NCBI GenBank assembly: GCA_945897365.1
Contig: CAMDFD010000001.1
Span: 1-64,000, forward strand
DNA: 64,000 nucleotides
From: Bordetella parapertussis
GTDB taxonomy: Bacteria; Pseudomonadota; Gammaproteobacteria; Burkholderiales; Burkholderiaceae_B
Direction: 5' to 3'
Of this stretch, positions 50,447 through 59,159 are shown piece after piece (position 1 is the stretch's first letter; every line of letters begins with the position of its first letter). Position numbers and translations under genes: made by a program. The notes under the pieces are model-generated. The model was not told the origin of the DNA. It was given only the letters and a program-made list of their open reading frames with translations, and did not search any database.

Positions 50447-51403
50447 TCAGAAACTGACAGCTAGACCAATCGCAAAACCTCGAACATTGTCACCAAAAGC
50501 ATAGCGTGCAACGACTCTGGTTCTCGTGACGAATGCTTTGTACTTGCTCGAGTCAAACTCGATCCCTGCGCCCACGGAAGTTAAGTTATTAAAACCCAGC
50601 AGACCGCGCTGATCTCCTAGATAAACTGTATTCGCAGCCTCTAGGACATAGCGAAGAGGTTTATCCATTACGACTAGGCCTGTGGGGGCGCGATAGCGCA
50701 TATACAGGCTGGCCGCCTCCGCAGAGGATGATCCACTGACCGAAGCGGAGGAATCAAAGGTGCGAAGTCGGATGTTGGTGTAACGCAACTCGACATCGAT
50801 TTCGTGCTCTGGTTTGACAAGGGTGTAGTCGAGCATGAGTGAGCCGCCTAAACCGTAGGCATTCAGTCTCCCTCTTTTTAAAAAGTCTAACGAAGGATCG
50901 AAGCGATCATCAATAAATCTCCCGGCTAAGGAGGCATCCGATTCGAGATGCGCCAGAGAAAAGTTAAAAATGGGTCGTAGCACGAGATTGGGGGCAACAG
51001 GGAAGTCGTAGCCAACGCCGCCGGATAACGCGATTGAATTCCATCGGGCGGGTACGGTGCGAAAATCTTGTCCTCGCTCGCTCACAAAAACAGGATCGAA
51101 GCGCATAACGGCTGCCGAGCCCTCAAGATAGACAGGGACATTTTTGCTGATGGTTTCTCCACCCGCGAACTGCGTCATGAAAAAGCGATTTTGTCCGACT
51201 TGATCGTCGCGGATGGATAAAAAGCTACTTGTTAAATCTGGTACCACGGCATAGGACATCATGGCGAGGACTTCGTCCGCACTTTCTTTGATTTTGGCGG
51301 CTGGCAACAGGCCTAGCCCCTGCGCATGAGGGGCGCTGAATGGCATCCCTGACAGAGCGAAAATCAGGATAAAAAATACGTAAGTGAGAAAATGTCTATA
51401 CAT
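50447..51403 (-). CDS. Outer-membrane beta-barrel protein
   Basis: This protein is 318 residues from the ATG at 51403; an extension to 51481 is unlikely. A signal peptide ends SAPHAQG. The remainder is alternating beta-strands, with strongly conserved SIALSGGVGYDFPVAPNLVL and LRPIFNFSLAHLES, and the last residues GFAIGLAVSF end in phenylalanine, the signal for the BAM complex. The family is not clear; it resembles autotransporter-like or OmpA-type barrels without a passenger. The N-terminal helix (AAKIKESADEVLAMMSYAVV) might plug the barrel. Confidence 0.7.
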   Translation of the reverse strand: MYRHFLTYVFFILIFALSGMPFSAPHAQGLGLLPAAKIKESADEVLAMMSYAVVPDLTSSFLSIRDDQVGQNRFFMTQFAGGETISKNVPVYLEGSAAVMRFDPVFVSERGQDFRTVPARWNSIALSGGVGYDFPVAPNLVLRPIFNFSLAHLESDASLAGRFIDDRFDPSLDFLKRGRLNAYGLGGSLMLDYTLVKPEHEIDVELRYTNIRLRTFDSSASVSGSSSAEAASLYMRYRAPTGLVVMDKPLRYVLEAANTVYLGDQRGLLGFNNLTSVGAGIEFDSSKYKAFVTRTRVVARYAFGDNVRGFAIGLAVSF

Positions 51404-51600
51404 AAGGTGGTTAAAACTAGAGCGCGAGCAATTTTTATGCCCTAACTGGAGTACGCCTTTGATTTTTTTTGGGTGCTCCATTGAGCAAGGCTAGCATTCA
51501 TCCCATTGTTCCATAACAATTGTAATATTTAGAACTCGCAGGCGCGATCAAAATCTGATGGTGACCTTCTTCGCAAGACTACATCTCTTCAGGAATATGT

Positions 51601-52875
51601 ATGCAGACTCCACACCGCTTATCGATGATTGTGCTTGCGCTCTCCTTTGCTTGGACTGCGCCAACGATTGGACAGTCCGTGGGTCAAGCCGGATCTGCAG
51701 CGCCCCAAGCGCAAAACGCTCATGCGCCTGTTTTCTCAGCGCAAGAAGTGGACGCGATGGTTGCACCGATCGCTTTGTATCCAGATGCTTTGCTTTCTCA
51801 AGTGCTGATGGCGGCGACTTATCCACTTGAGATTGTTCAGGCTGCGCGTTGGTCAAAATCAACGGGTAACGCCGGAGGTGAAGCTGCGCTGAGCAAAGTG
51901 AGTGATCAGACTTGGGATCCGAGTGTCCAGTCATTGGTGGCGTTTCCAAAACTGTTGGCCATGATGAGTGATCAGTTGGACTGGACGCAAAAGCTTGGAG
52001 ATGCATTTCTGGCGCAGCAGGGCGATGTGATGGATTCGATTCAGCGCTTGCGCCAGCAGGCGCAAAAAGCCGGCAACCTGAGCTCTAACACCCAACAGAA
52101 TGTTTCTACGCAAGGTCAGACAATCATCATCGAGCCCGCACAACCTAATGTGATTTATGTGCCTGCCTACAATCCGACCGTTGTGTATGGCACCTGGCCT
52201 TATCCATCATATCCGCCTGTTTATTATCCAGGCGTGATGAGTTGGTATCCTGGTCAAGCATTGGTCAATGGCTTGATGTGGGGAGCGGGAATTGCTGCGG
52301 CAGGCGCGATATTCGGCGGTTTTAACTGGAACAACCGCGACGTTAATATCAATGTCAATAATTTCAATCGCATTAGTCGCAACAACTTTTATTCCGGCCA
52401 GGGCAACAGTAACTGGAGACACAATCCTCAGCATCGCGGAGCAGTCGCCTATCGCGACAATGGCTCACGTCAGAAATATTCAACTCGAGATGTGAGCGCG
52501 GTCAATGCACGCAATGAGTTACGTGGCCACGGTCCGGCCCAAGGTGGCGGCGCACTGACCGGAGACCGCGCGCCTGTGCGCAATGCGGCCAATGCCAACA
52601 ATGCCCCCGCGCGTCCTGCTGCTCCAGCACCGGCGCGTCAACTAGAACAAAATCGTCCCGCGCCTCAGAGGGAGGCGGTGCAACAAAGAGCGGCACAGGC
52701 TCAGCCAGCCGCACGCGCCGATGCCTTTAGGGGTGTAGATGCGGGTAGGCAATCCATTGATCGTGGACGGGCAAGCGCAGCAGCAGCCTCTCGTCCTAAT
52801 GTCGGTCAAGGTGGTGGACGTCCTGGTGGAGGCGGTGGCGGTGGTGGCGGCGGACGTATGCACGGTCGCGGTTAA
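51601..52875 (+). CDS. DUF3300 family protein
   Basis: The protein has 424 residues with a signal peptide ending TIGQS. The DUF3300 domain (about residues 40-185) has PIALYPDALLSQVLMAATYP, LEIVQAARW, WDPSVQSLVAFPKLLAMMSD and QPNVIYVPAYNPTVVYG. The rest is low complexity: Tyr/Pro-rich, then Asn-rich (NWNNRDVNINVNNFN), Ala/Arg/Gln-rich, and a Gly tail. Such proteins are envelope proteins of unknown function, nearly always followed by DUF2950, as here (52 bp gap). The C-terminal disorder suggests surface exposure or scaffold use. Confidence 0.88.
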   Translation: MQTPHRLSMIVLALSFAWTAPTIGQSVGQAGSAAPQAQNAHAPVFSAQEVDAMVAPIALYPDALLSQVLMAATYPLEIVQAARWSKSTGNAGGEAALSKVSDQTWDPSVQSLVAFPKLLAMMSDQLDWTQKLGDAFLAQQGDVMDSIQRLRQQAQKAGNLSSNTQQNVSTQGQTIIIEPAQPNVIYVPAYNPTVVYGTWPYPSYPPVYYPGVMSWYPGQALVNGLMWGAGIAAAGAIFGGFNWNNRDVNINVNNFNRISRNNFYSGQGNSNWRHNPQHRGAVAYRDNGSRQKYSTRDVSAVNARNELRGHGPAQGGGALTGDRAPVRNAANANNAPARPAAPAPARQLEQNRPAPQREAVQQRAAQAQPAARADAFRGVDAGRQSIDRGRASAAAASRPNVGQGGGRPGGGGGGGGGGRMHGRG

Positions 52876-52926
52876 ACACGCAAGTGACAACATAAAAAAT
52901 TAATCTAGACTTTTATCGAGATCACC

Positions 52927-53832
52927 ATGATTGCACGTATCGGTTCAGTATTGATGTTGACGATGGGCTTGTTGCTGACATCGGCAACGGCACAGGCTCA
53001 ACGTATCCAGCAGGTTTTTAAAACGCCGCAAGCCGCGATGGAAGAGTTCGGTTATGCCGTGAAAAACAAAGACGATCTTTTATTTAGACTGATGCTTGGG
53101 GATGACTACAAAACGTTTATTCCAGCGCCGACCAAGGAAGACTATCAACGCTTTATCGCCGCTTGGGATAAAACACACAAGATTGTGATGGACAACCCTC
53201 AGTTAGCCCACATTGGCGTCGGTGAAAAAGGTTGGACACTGCCGATTCCGTTGGTGAAGCAGGGAACGGACTGGCGCTTTGATTTGGATTTGGCTGCGCA
53301 AGAAATGAAACAACGCACCATCGGCGCAAATGAAATCGCTGTCATTAGGGCGATGCTCGCTTATGGCGATGCGCAGATGGAATACGCAGAAAAAGATCGC
53401 ATGAATGATGGCGTGTTGCAATACGCACAACGTTTGCAAAGCACACCCGGCACCAAGGATGGTTTGTATTGGCCGACCAACGCCGATGAACCACGTAGCC
53501 CGATCGGTGAATATTTCGCTGAATCAAAATCGATTGATGGGATTGATGAGCGCGGCTTTCATGGATATTTATTCAAAATCTTAACCTCTCAAGGTCGCGC
53601 CGCTCAAGGCGGAGCACTCGACTTCATCATAAATGGACGTATGATTGGCGGGTATGCTCTGTTGGCGTGGCCCGTGAGTTATGGTGAAACAGGCGTGATG
53701 ACGTTCATAATCAATCATGCAGGTCAGGTATATCAAAAGAATCTGGGCGCTGCGACCGAGCGTTTAGCGAAACAAATTTCGACTTTTAATCCTGATGCCT
53801 CATGGCAAAAGGTTTCTAAAGACGATCTGTGA
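52927..53832 (+). CDS. DUF2950 family protein
   Basis: The protein has 301 residues with a signal peptide ending ATAQAQ. DUF2950 blocks are FKTPQAAMEEFGYAVKNKD, KGWTLPIPLVKQGTDWRFDL, GIDERGFHGYLFKILTSQGR and VMTFIINHAGQVYQKNLG. It is the regular partner of DUF3300 and their joint function is unknown. It is periplasmic or outer-membrane-attached. Confidence 0.9.
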   Translation: MIARIGSVLMLTMGLLLTSATAQAQRIQQVFKTPQAAMEEFGYAVKNKDDLLFRLMLGDDYKTFIPAPTKEDYQRFIAAWDKTHKIVMDNPQLAHIGVGEKGWTLPIPLVKQGTDWRFDLDLAAQEMKQRTIGANEIAVIRAMLAYGDAQMEYAEKDRMNDGVLQYAQRLQSTPGTKDGLYWPTNADEPRSPIGEYFAESKSIDGIDERGFHGYLFKILTSQGRAAQGGALDFIINGRMIGGYALLAWPVSYGETGVMTFIINHAGQVYQKNLGAATERLAKQISTFNPDASWQKVSKDDL

Positions 53833-53845
53833 TCGTAGGGTGTCT

Positions 53846-54169
53846 TCACTGGTTGGCAGGGCGGCCTGGACCCATGTGGATGCGGCCTGGGGTAGTCCCT
53901 TGCGCTTAACCCGTTTTGCGGATCGACTCGAAGGTATCGCTCGCGCTGATTCAGTCGCGGTGTCCTCGCACAAATGGCTGTTTCAACCGAAAGAATCCGC
54001 ACTTGTTTTATTTAGTGACTCAGAAAAGGCGACCGAAGCGATTAGTTTTGGGTGTGCCTATTTGACCGAACCCAATGTGGGCTTGCTTGGCTCTCATGGC
54101 GTGACGGCGATTCCATTGCTGGCGACCCTGATGATTGAGACGATTAGAAAAGTATTGGACGAAGCATGA
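53846..54169 (+). pseudogene. PLP-dependent decarboxylase (group II) fragment
   Basis: The reading frame gives AWTHVDAAWGSPLRLTRFAD, then SVAVSSHKWLFQPKESALVL with the PLP lysine, then SFGCAYLTEPNVGLLGSHG. This is the middle of a group II decarboxylase (aromatic amino acid, diaminobutyrate or glutamate-type), which is normally over 450 residues. The N-terminal half is replaced by the DUF2950 end and nearly everything after the GLLGSHG block is missing. The frame ends in ATGA overlapping the hydrolase start, so the fragment may still help its translation. Confidence 0.75.
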
Positions 54170-54888
54170 CAGTAAATACCACCATGAACACCAACACCAA
54201 CAACAAACCAACGATTGTTCTTGCTCCTGGTTTTATGACCGACTATGACATGTGGAGTGACTTTGTTCCTTTTTTAAAGGATTACAACGTCATGTATGCC
54301 GACTTTAGCGAAGGGGCTACGTTGCAAGAGTTGGCCGCGAGTAATTTACGCCGCTGTCCGGAGCGGATTATTTTGATTGGATTTTCTTTAGGTGGCTATA
54401 TTTGTCGCCATATGTTGTACCAGGCACCAGAGCGTGTGGAGGCGCTGGTCTTAATTGGAACTTCCACCAGACCCACTGCACCGCCCATGACTGACGGTCC
54501 GGCCGTGAAGATGTTTCGCGGCATGAGTCGCAGTGCCCTTAGGCGTGCCGTGCATGAGGATCGTGAGAATGACGAGGCGCTGATCGACAGATTGAAAGAT
54601 ATGGGAGAGCGCTTAGGTGCGGAGGTGTTTGGGCGCTTATCGGCGCTTGAGCGGAAATCTGATCTTGTAATGATGCGAACGATCCAATGCCCTGTCTTGG
54701 TAGTGACGGCAGATCAGGATCGGTTACGCACGATGGAGGAGGCCACTGAAATGGCTGAGGCCGCCAACGCTCCGCTCGTGGTACTTGAACATTGTGGACA
54801 TATGATGCCGATGGAAGAGCCTAAACAGCTTGCCAATGTGGTGCTGAGCTGGCTTTTAAAAGAGCTCGGGCAGCCACGATCATCCTAG
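54166..54888 (+). CDS. Alpha/beta hydrolase
   Basis: The protein has 240 residues. The nucleophile is in LIGFSLGGYICRHM near residue 77, the acid in VTADQDRLRTMEE near 183 and the histidine in HCGHMMPMEEPKQLA near 207. The N-terminus LAPGFMTDYDMWSDFVPFLK gives the oxyanion region. A repeated ACCAACACC-like stretch encodes the variable MNTNTNN start. It is cytoplasmic. It overlaps the decarboxylase remnant by 4 bp and its substrate is unknown. Confidence 0.85.
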   Translation: MTVNTTMNTNTNNKPTIVLAPGFMTDYDMWSDFVPFLKDYNVMYADFSEGATLQELAASNLRRCPERIILIGFSLGGYICRHMLYQAPERVEALVLIGTSTRPTAPPMTDGPAVKMFRGMSRSALRRAVHEDRENDEALIDRLKDMGERLGAEVFGRLSALERKSDLVMMRTIQCPVLVVTADQDRLRTMEEATEMAEAANAPLVVLEHCGHMMPMEEPKQLANVVLSWLLKELGQPRSS

Positions 54889-54988
54889 ACAGTCGTCAGG
54901 ATTTGCGAGCATGTCGGTCGCTGTCGTGAGTTGTGGGTGCTAAAGTCAATTACTTGTTTTTATCGCACCACTCACTGGGATTTCTATC

Positions 54989-55264
54989 ATGATCGCTCGC
55001 AAGCTTTTTTCAAGTTTTTTTGCCGTATCCCTGATGGCTGCTGCTGCTGTAGCCGTCGCACAAACACCCACCGCCAATCAGCAAAAGCAAATCAAGGAGG
55101 CTGAGGAGCGTTTTGCTGCTGCGGACAAAAATGCCGATGGCAAGCTGACGCTCGCAGAAGCACAAGCCGGGATGCCACGAATTGCCTCTAATTTTAAAAA
55201 AATCGATGCGAATAACGACGGTTTCGTGACGATCGAAGAAATCAAGGCCATGATTCTGAGGTAA
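54989..55264 (+). CDS. Exported EF-hand protein
   Basis: The protein has 91 residues. A signal peptide ends VAVAQT. Two EF-hand loops follow: DKNADGKLTLAE (about 47-58) and DANNDGFVTIEE (about 74-85), each with the D-x-N-x-D-G pattern and a terminal glutamate. It probably binds calcium in the periplasm as a sensor or buffer. It stands alone between two operons. Confidence 0.88.
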   Translation: MIARKLFSSFFAVSLMAAAAVAVAQTPTANQQKQIKEAEERFAAADKNADGKLTLAEAQAGMPRIASNFKKIDANNDGFVTIEEIKAMILR

Positions 55265-55323
55265 TTCTGCAGCTAAGATGTGGCACAATATTTTTTTATA
55301 ACGCCCCATCAAGAGTGCAGAAA

Positions 55324-56574
55324 ATGTCTCAGCCAAAGTCCTCGCTCGCGCCCAAGCCACCTGGTGTCGAGAGCTTTTCACCACGCATGTTTAACGGTGT
55401 TGCGCACTTTCCTCTTTATTACATGCGCGGAGGAACCTCGACGGGCGTGGTGATTTGGGAACCACATTTGCCTGAGTCCCTTGAGCTCAAAGAAGAGCTC
55501 ATCCGCCGCATTATGGGCGTGCCTGTCGAAGGCGATACCAAAGGAAATAAGCAAATCAATGGTCTTGGGCGCGGCCCCGCGACAAGCAATAAAGTATTCA
55601 TATTGAATATGCACTCAGGTCCCGAGGCGGACTTGAGCAGCACACTGGCTCAGCTCGCTGCGGATAAGTCCGCGATTGACTGGAGCGTGAATTGCGGCAA
55701 TATGTCTTCAGCGTTACCGCTGTACGCCCTAGAGACGGGCTTGATCCAAGCGCAAATGCCTTTGACGCAGATTCGGATTTTTAATACCAATACCAAAGTT
55801 ATTACCGATGCGCGCGTGAGTACGCCCGAGGGCAATGCCATGGTGCCAGCTGACACTGAGATCCCCGGTGTGATGGGCGCTTTTCCAGGTGTGGAGCTCA
55901 GTCTTCGACAGCCGATTGGCGCCAAGACGGGAAAGCTCTTTCCGACGGGCAATCGCAAGGATGTATTTGCGGGCGTGACGGTCAGTTGTCTGGATGTCGC
56001 GGTACCCATGGTGATTGTCAATGCAGCTGAGCTGGGTCAGCAAGGCGATGAGGCGGTTGATGCGCTGAATCAAGATCATGGACTCAAAGCGAAACTGCGT
56101 GAAATCTGGGTCGAAGCAGGCCTAAAAATGGGACTGAAGAAACGCAATGGTGAGTTGATGACGCGCACCGAGTTGGAAAACAGCGAAACAGTACCAAAAA
56201 TTTGTATGGTTTCAGCCCCAAAAGCTGCGGGACACATCACTGTCAGATACTTTACGCCCCAATCTGCACACAATTCGCTGGCAGTAACAGGTGGATGTTG
56301 TCTGGCGACAGCGTGTTTATTGCCAGGAACAGTCGCGCATGATGTTGCTGTTAATTTGGCAGAGTTTTCAAACGAAGAGCGCGAAATCGTCGTGGATATG
56401 GAAAATCCTGCGGGTATTTTACGTGCCCGTGTTCGCGGTGCGTTATCAGACGAGGGCGCATCGATTCCTTGGGCGGCGTATGCACGCAACACACAAGTAT
56501 TTATGAGGGGGTATGTGCCGATTTATACGCCCTCAAAAGAGTTGATGAACTTTTTCTCAGGAGACGCGACTTGA
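55324..56574 (+). CDS. prpF: PrpF-family isomerase (methylaconitate/oxalomesaconate tautomerase type)
   Basis: This protein is 416 residues; the ATG at 55324 has AAGAG upstream. The diaminopimelate-epimerase-like fold has PLYYMRGGTSTGVVIWEPHL, LGRGPATSNKVFIL, SVNCGNMSSALPLYALETG (GNM cysteine motif) and HNSLAVTGGCCLATACLLPG. PrpF isomerises trans-methylaconitate; GalD, a close relative, tautomerises oxalomesaconate in gallate use. Which applies is undecided. It begins an operon with AllA and a GST, overlapping the AllA start. Confidence 0.8.
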   Translation: MSQPKSSLAPKPPGVESFSPRMFNGVAHFPLYYMRGGTSTGVVIWEPHLPESLELKEELIRRIMGVPVEGDTKGNKQINGLGRGPATSNKVFILNMHSGPEADLSSTLAQLAADKSAIDWSVNCGNMSSALPLYALETGLIQAQMPLTQIRIFNTNTKVITDARVSTPEGNAMVPADTEIPGVMGAFPGVELSLRQPIGAKTGKLFPTGNRKDVFAGVTVSCLDVAVPMVIVNAAELGQQGDEAVDALNQDHGLKAKLREIWVEAGLKMGLKKRNGELMTRTELENSETVPKICMVSAPKAAGHITVRYFTPQSAHNSLAVTGGCCLATACLLPGTVAHDVAVNLAEFSNEEREIVVDMENPAGILRARVRGALSDEGASIPWAAYARNTQVFMRGYVPIYTPSKELMNFFSGDAT

Positions 56575-57047
56575 AAACGATTATTGCCAAGCCTTTGAAT
56601 GCAAAAGATTTCGCGCCGTTTGGAGATGTGTTGGAGATCCCCAAAGAACCGGGGCGGGTGTACTTTCAAGAATCCTTGGGGAATCTACGTCCGCATGCGT
56701 CTGCATCGCTCTCGACGACACGTAAAGAGCCGAGTCCTGGTTTGCCTTTTGAAGTGAGTCTCTTAGAGCGCCACGAGTTTTCCTCACAGAGTTTTATGCC
56801 TGCAGAGGTCAAGTGCTGGATGATTGTGGTCGCACCTCATGATGCACAAGGTAAGCCAGACTTAGAGCGCGTTCAGGCTTTTCTCGCGGACGACACACAG
56901 GGCATCACCTACAAGCCGAATACGTGGCATCACGGTTTGACTGTCTTCGATGCGCCGGGGAAATTTAATATTTTTATGTGGCGCGATAAGACGTCGGGCG
57001 ACGAAGAGTTTGTATCGGTTCCATCCTTTCGTGTCACGCGAGGCTGA
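56571..57047 (+). CDS. allA: Ureidoglycolate lyase family protein
   Basis: This protein is 158 residues from the TTG at 56571, which follows AGGAG by seven bases and overlaps the previous stop (TTGA); no ATG fits better. Blocks FAPFGDVLEIPKEPG, SLLERHEFSSQSFMPAE, YKPNTWHHGLTVFD and FNIFMWRDKTSGDEEF are the AllA pattern with the conserved WHHG. AllA converts ureidoglycolate to glyoxylate and urea. No other allantoin genes are here, and relatives without allantoin context occur, so the substrate may differ. Confidence 0.8.
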   Translation: MKTIIAKPLNAKDFAPFGDVLEIPKEPGRVYFQESLGNLRPHASASLSTTRKEPSPGLPFEVSLLERHEFSSQSFMPAEVKCWMIVVAPHDAQGKPDLERVQAFLADDTQGITYKPNTWHHGLTVFDAPGKFNIFMWRDKTSGDEEFVSVPSFRVTRG

Positions 57048-57670
57048 TGTTGTCTGTTGTTTTGTACACGTACCGTCGTTGCCCTTACGCCATGCGCGCG
57101 CGGATGGCGCTGTGGTGCGCCGAGATTGCGGTGGATCTGCGCGAGATCAGTTTGCGCGACAAGCCACCTGAGATGCTAGCGATTTCTCCTAAGGGAACAG
57201 TGCCTGTGTTGCACTGTGCCGATGGACAGGTGTTTGAGCAGAGCCTAGAGATCATGCGCTGGGCACTTCAACAGTACGATCCACTCGGGTGGCTGCGCTG
57301 GGAGGAAGACTCTGAGGCTTTCGCGCGGCAAGAATCGTTGATTCAGTGTAACGATACGACGTTCAAGTATTGGTTGGATCGCTACAAATATGCTGAGCGG
57401 TATCCACAGTTTGATCAGACCTATTATCGTCAGCAGGCACTGAGCTGCCAGCTCGAGGTGCTGGAGCAACGCTTGTCTCAAACTGCTTTTTTAGGCGGCG
57501 AGACTGCGGACCTCAGTGATGTCGCGCTATTTCCTTTTGTGAGACAGTTCGCTGCGGTTGATGCGAATTGGTTTGATTCAAGTCCTTATTCTGCGACGCG
57601 ACAGTGGTTACTCGGCTGGGTCGAGAGCGCGCTGTTCAAAAAGATCATGGCTAAGCCGTCGGCTCAATAA
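57047..57670 (+). CDS. Glutathione S-transferase-like protein with CPYA motif
   Basis: The protein has 207 residues. The thioredoxin-like domain has CPYAMRARMALWC (about 12-24) and the GTVPVLHCADGQVFEQSLEI region for glutathione. The alpha-helical C-domain starts near 85. The Cys-Pro-Tyr-Ala site resembles the glutaredoxin 2/omega-type GSTs, which reduce or isomerise glutathione adducts. It starts 1 bp into the previous stop (ATGA-like overlap), so it is co-translated with AllA and PrpF. Confidence 0.85.
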   Translation: MLSVVLYTYRRCPYAMRARMALWCAEIAVDLREISLRDKPPEMLAISPKGTVPVLHCADGQVFEQSLEIMRWALQQYDPLGWLRWEEDSEAFARQESLIQCNDTTFKYWLDRYKYAERYPQFDQTYYRQQALSCQLEVLEQRLSQTAFLGGETADLSDVALFPFVRQFAAVDANWFDSSPYSATRQWLLGWVESALFKKIMAKPSAQ

Positions 57671-57882
57671 TGTGGCGGGAGTTCGTCGCGCAAATTTTGT
57701 AAGCCTGTATTGCGATCCTGAGGGAGTTGCTGGCGCAGCGCGTTCACCTCTCTCGCAAGGGCATCAATGAGTTGTTGTTGACGAAAAATGGTTTGATTCA
57801 GCTGATCAAGCATATCGTCAGCAAGTCCGGTTTTAATCTCTAGATCCGTTAGGCGTTGCTCGAGAGAGGGTTGCGTATTCAT
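57664..57882 (-). CDS. slyX: SlyX family protein
   Basis: The protein has 72 residues, nearly all helical coiled coil: SLEQRLTDLEIKTGLADDML, then LDQLNQTIFRQQQLIDALA and the LPPHY tail, which is the SlyX signature. Its function is unknown. It converges on the GST gene with a 7-bp overlap. Confidence 0.92.
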   Translation of the reverse strand: MNTQPSLEQRLTDLEIKTGLADDMLDQLNQTIFRQQQLIDALAREVNALRQQLPQDRNTGLQNLRDELPPHY

Positions 57883-57907
57883 AGGCTTCTTTTATGAGAA
57901 AGGCGAC

Positions 57908-59134
57908 TCATGAGGTCGTCCGGGTAGAGGTTTGACGACCGCGCAACACAACCGCAGCGGCAAAAAAGTTTAGGCCTGCTGCGAGGCCAAGCGGGAGCTG
58001 ATAGCCACCACTCAAGTCAAACAGCACACCAAAAAAGGCGGGTCCTAAGGAAGACATCAGCTGCATGAGCATCGCCGCAACACCAAAGATCGCACCAAAC
58101 GATGCGGCACCAAACTCACGGCGCACAATGAGTGGCGGTAATGTGGTGATACTCCCTGCAGACAGCCCAAAGCCCAAGACCGCGATGATGAGTGCCCAGG
58201 TATGGTCGTTGAAAAAAGCACCCAGGCTCAGACTCACGGCCGCGTTGAGCAATACCCCGCACGCGATTAACCGAACATCCAGATGATCTGAAAAGCGCGC
58301 CAGCAGCATGCGTCCGAGAAACGCGAGAACCGCTGCGAGCGTGACACACAGCGCAGTACCCGAGGTGCCGATCGCAGGAAGCAATAACGACACTTGGTGG
58401 GTCAGAAAGCCGATTTGCACCATTAGTGCGAAACCAAAGGACAGGGTGACGGTTCGTAAGGCTGTTGTACTCAGTGCTGCAGACCGCGTCCAGGTCCGAG
58501 GTGCTGAAGATTGAGTGCTGTCCATTGGTGCGATGCCATCGGGATAGAGCCCCAAATCTTGCGGGTGTCGACGCATAATAAAAAAACTGATGGGCCATAC
58601 CGTTGTTAAAACGATCAAGGCGACCACAAGCATGGCAATGGAAAAGCCAAAGGTGCCAATCAGCGCGAGCAAAACAGGTACTCCGACCATACCGCCTATG
58701 CTTGCCCCCAACATGGCTGTGGAGACAGCGCGTCCCTGATGACGATCAAACCAGGGAGCCAGGGAGGAGGTGATGGCGGTGGTCGACAAGCAGGCCCAAC
58801 CTAGCCCCATCAGGGCAAAGCTAGCATAGACATGCCAGATTTGGGTGATGGCGCTCATCGCGATAAAGCCACTTGCCATCACGGCGGCACCAAGCGCCAT
58901 GACGCGTTGCGGACCGTATTTGGAAATGGCGCTTCCGACAAAACTCAATACTGAGGCGTTGACCAGAAAGGCGAGTGTCAAGGCCGACGACACCAAGCCA
59001 ATCGACCAGTCGTGCATCTGACTGATGGTGTGCAGATAAACGCTCGGTCCGTAGAGACCGAAGGACCAGGCGACGGTCGCGACCGCCATGCAGCCCGCGA
59101 CCATCCACCAGCCATGAAAAATTTTTGATTTCAT
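57908..59134 (-). CDS. MFS transporter
   Basis: This is a 12-segment major facilitator, 408 residues from the ATG at 59134 (an ATG at 59155 would add seven residues). It starts KSKIFHGWWMVAGCMAVATV, typical of the oxalate/formate-antiporter-like MFS branch in betaproteobacteria, with the A-motif SKYGPQRVMALGAAVMASG near residue 70 and CLSTTAITSSLAPWFDRHQG near 115. The start lies in a perfect 15-bp inverted repeat. It lies directly downstream of a GST gene (about 4-28 bp), so it may export or import a glutathione-linked or acidic compound. Confidence 0.85.
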   Translation of the reverse strand: MKSKIFHGWWMVAGCMAVATVAWSFGLYGPSVYLHTISQMHDWSIGLVSSALTLAFLVNASVLSFVGSAISKYGPQRVMALGAAVMASGFIAMSAITQIWHVYASFALMGLGWACLSTTAITSSLAPWFDRHQGRAVSTAMLGASIGGMVGVPVLLALIGTFGFSIAMLVVALIVLTTVWPISFFIMRRHPQDLGLYPDGIAPMDSTQSSAPRTWTRSAALSTTALRTVTLSFGFALMVQIGFLTHQVSLLLPAIGTSGTALCVTLAAVLAFLGRMLLARFSDHLDVRLIACGVLLNAAVSLSLGAFFNDHTWALIIAVLGFGLSAGSITTLPPLIVRREFGAASFGAIFGVAAMLMQLMSSLGPAFFGVLFDLSGGYQLPLGLAAGLNFFAAAVVLRGRQTSTRTTS

Positions 59135-59143
59135 GGCTGGTGG
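59105..59143. promoter_or_regulatory. Perfect 15-bp inverted repeat over the MFS start codon
   Basis: CCACCAGCCATGAAA (59105-59119) and TTTCATGGCTGGTGG (59129-59143) are separated by 9 bases. In the mRNA of the MFS gene one arm contains the start codon (59134-59132), so folding would hide it. The stem also encodes the first residues, so it is kept by both coding and structure. It might gate translation, for example with temperature or upstream ribosomes. Confidence 0.7.
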
Positions 59144-59159
59144 CGCCCACTGCATGGGT

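Noticed and set aside
51548..52006. Minus-strand frame of 152 codons at the start of the DUF3300 gene
   Set aside because: It has no ribosome-binding site, no signal and no family pattern; the plus-strand gene is well supported.
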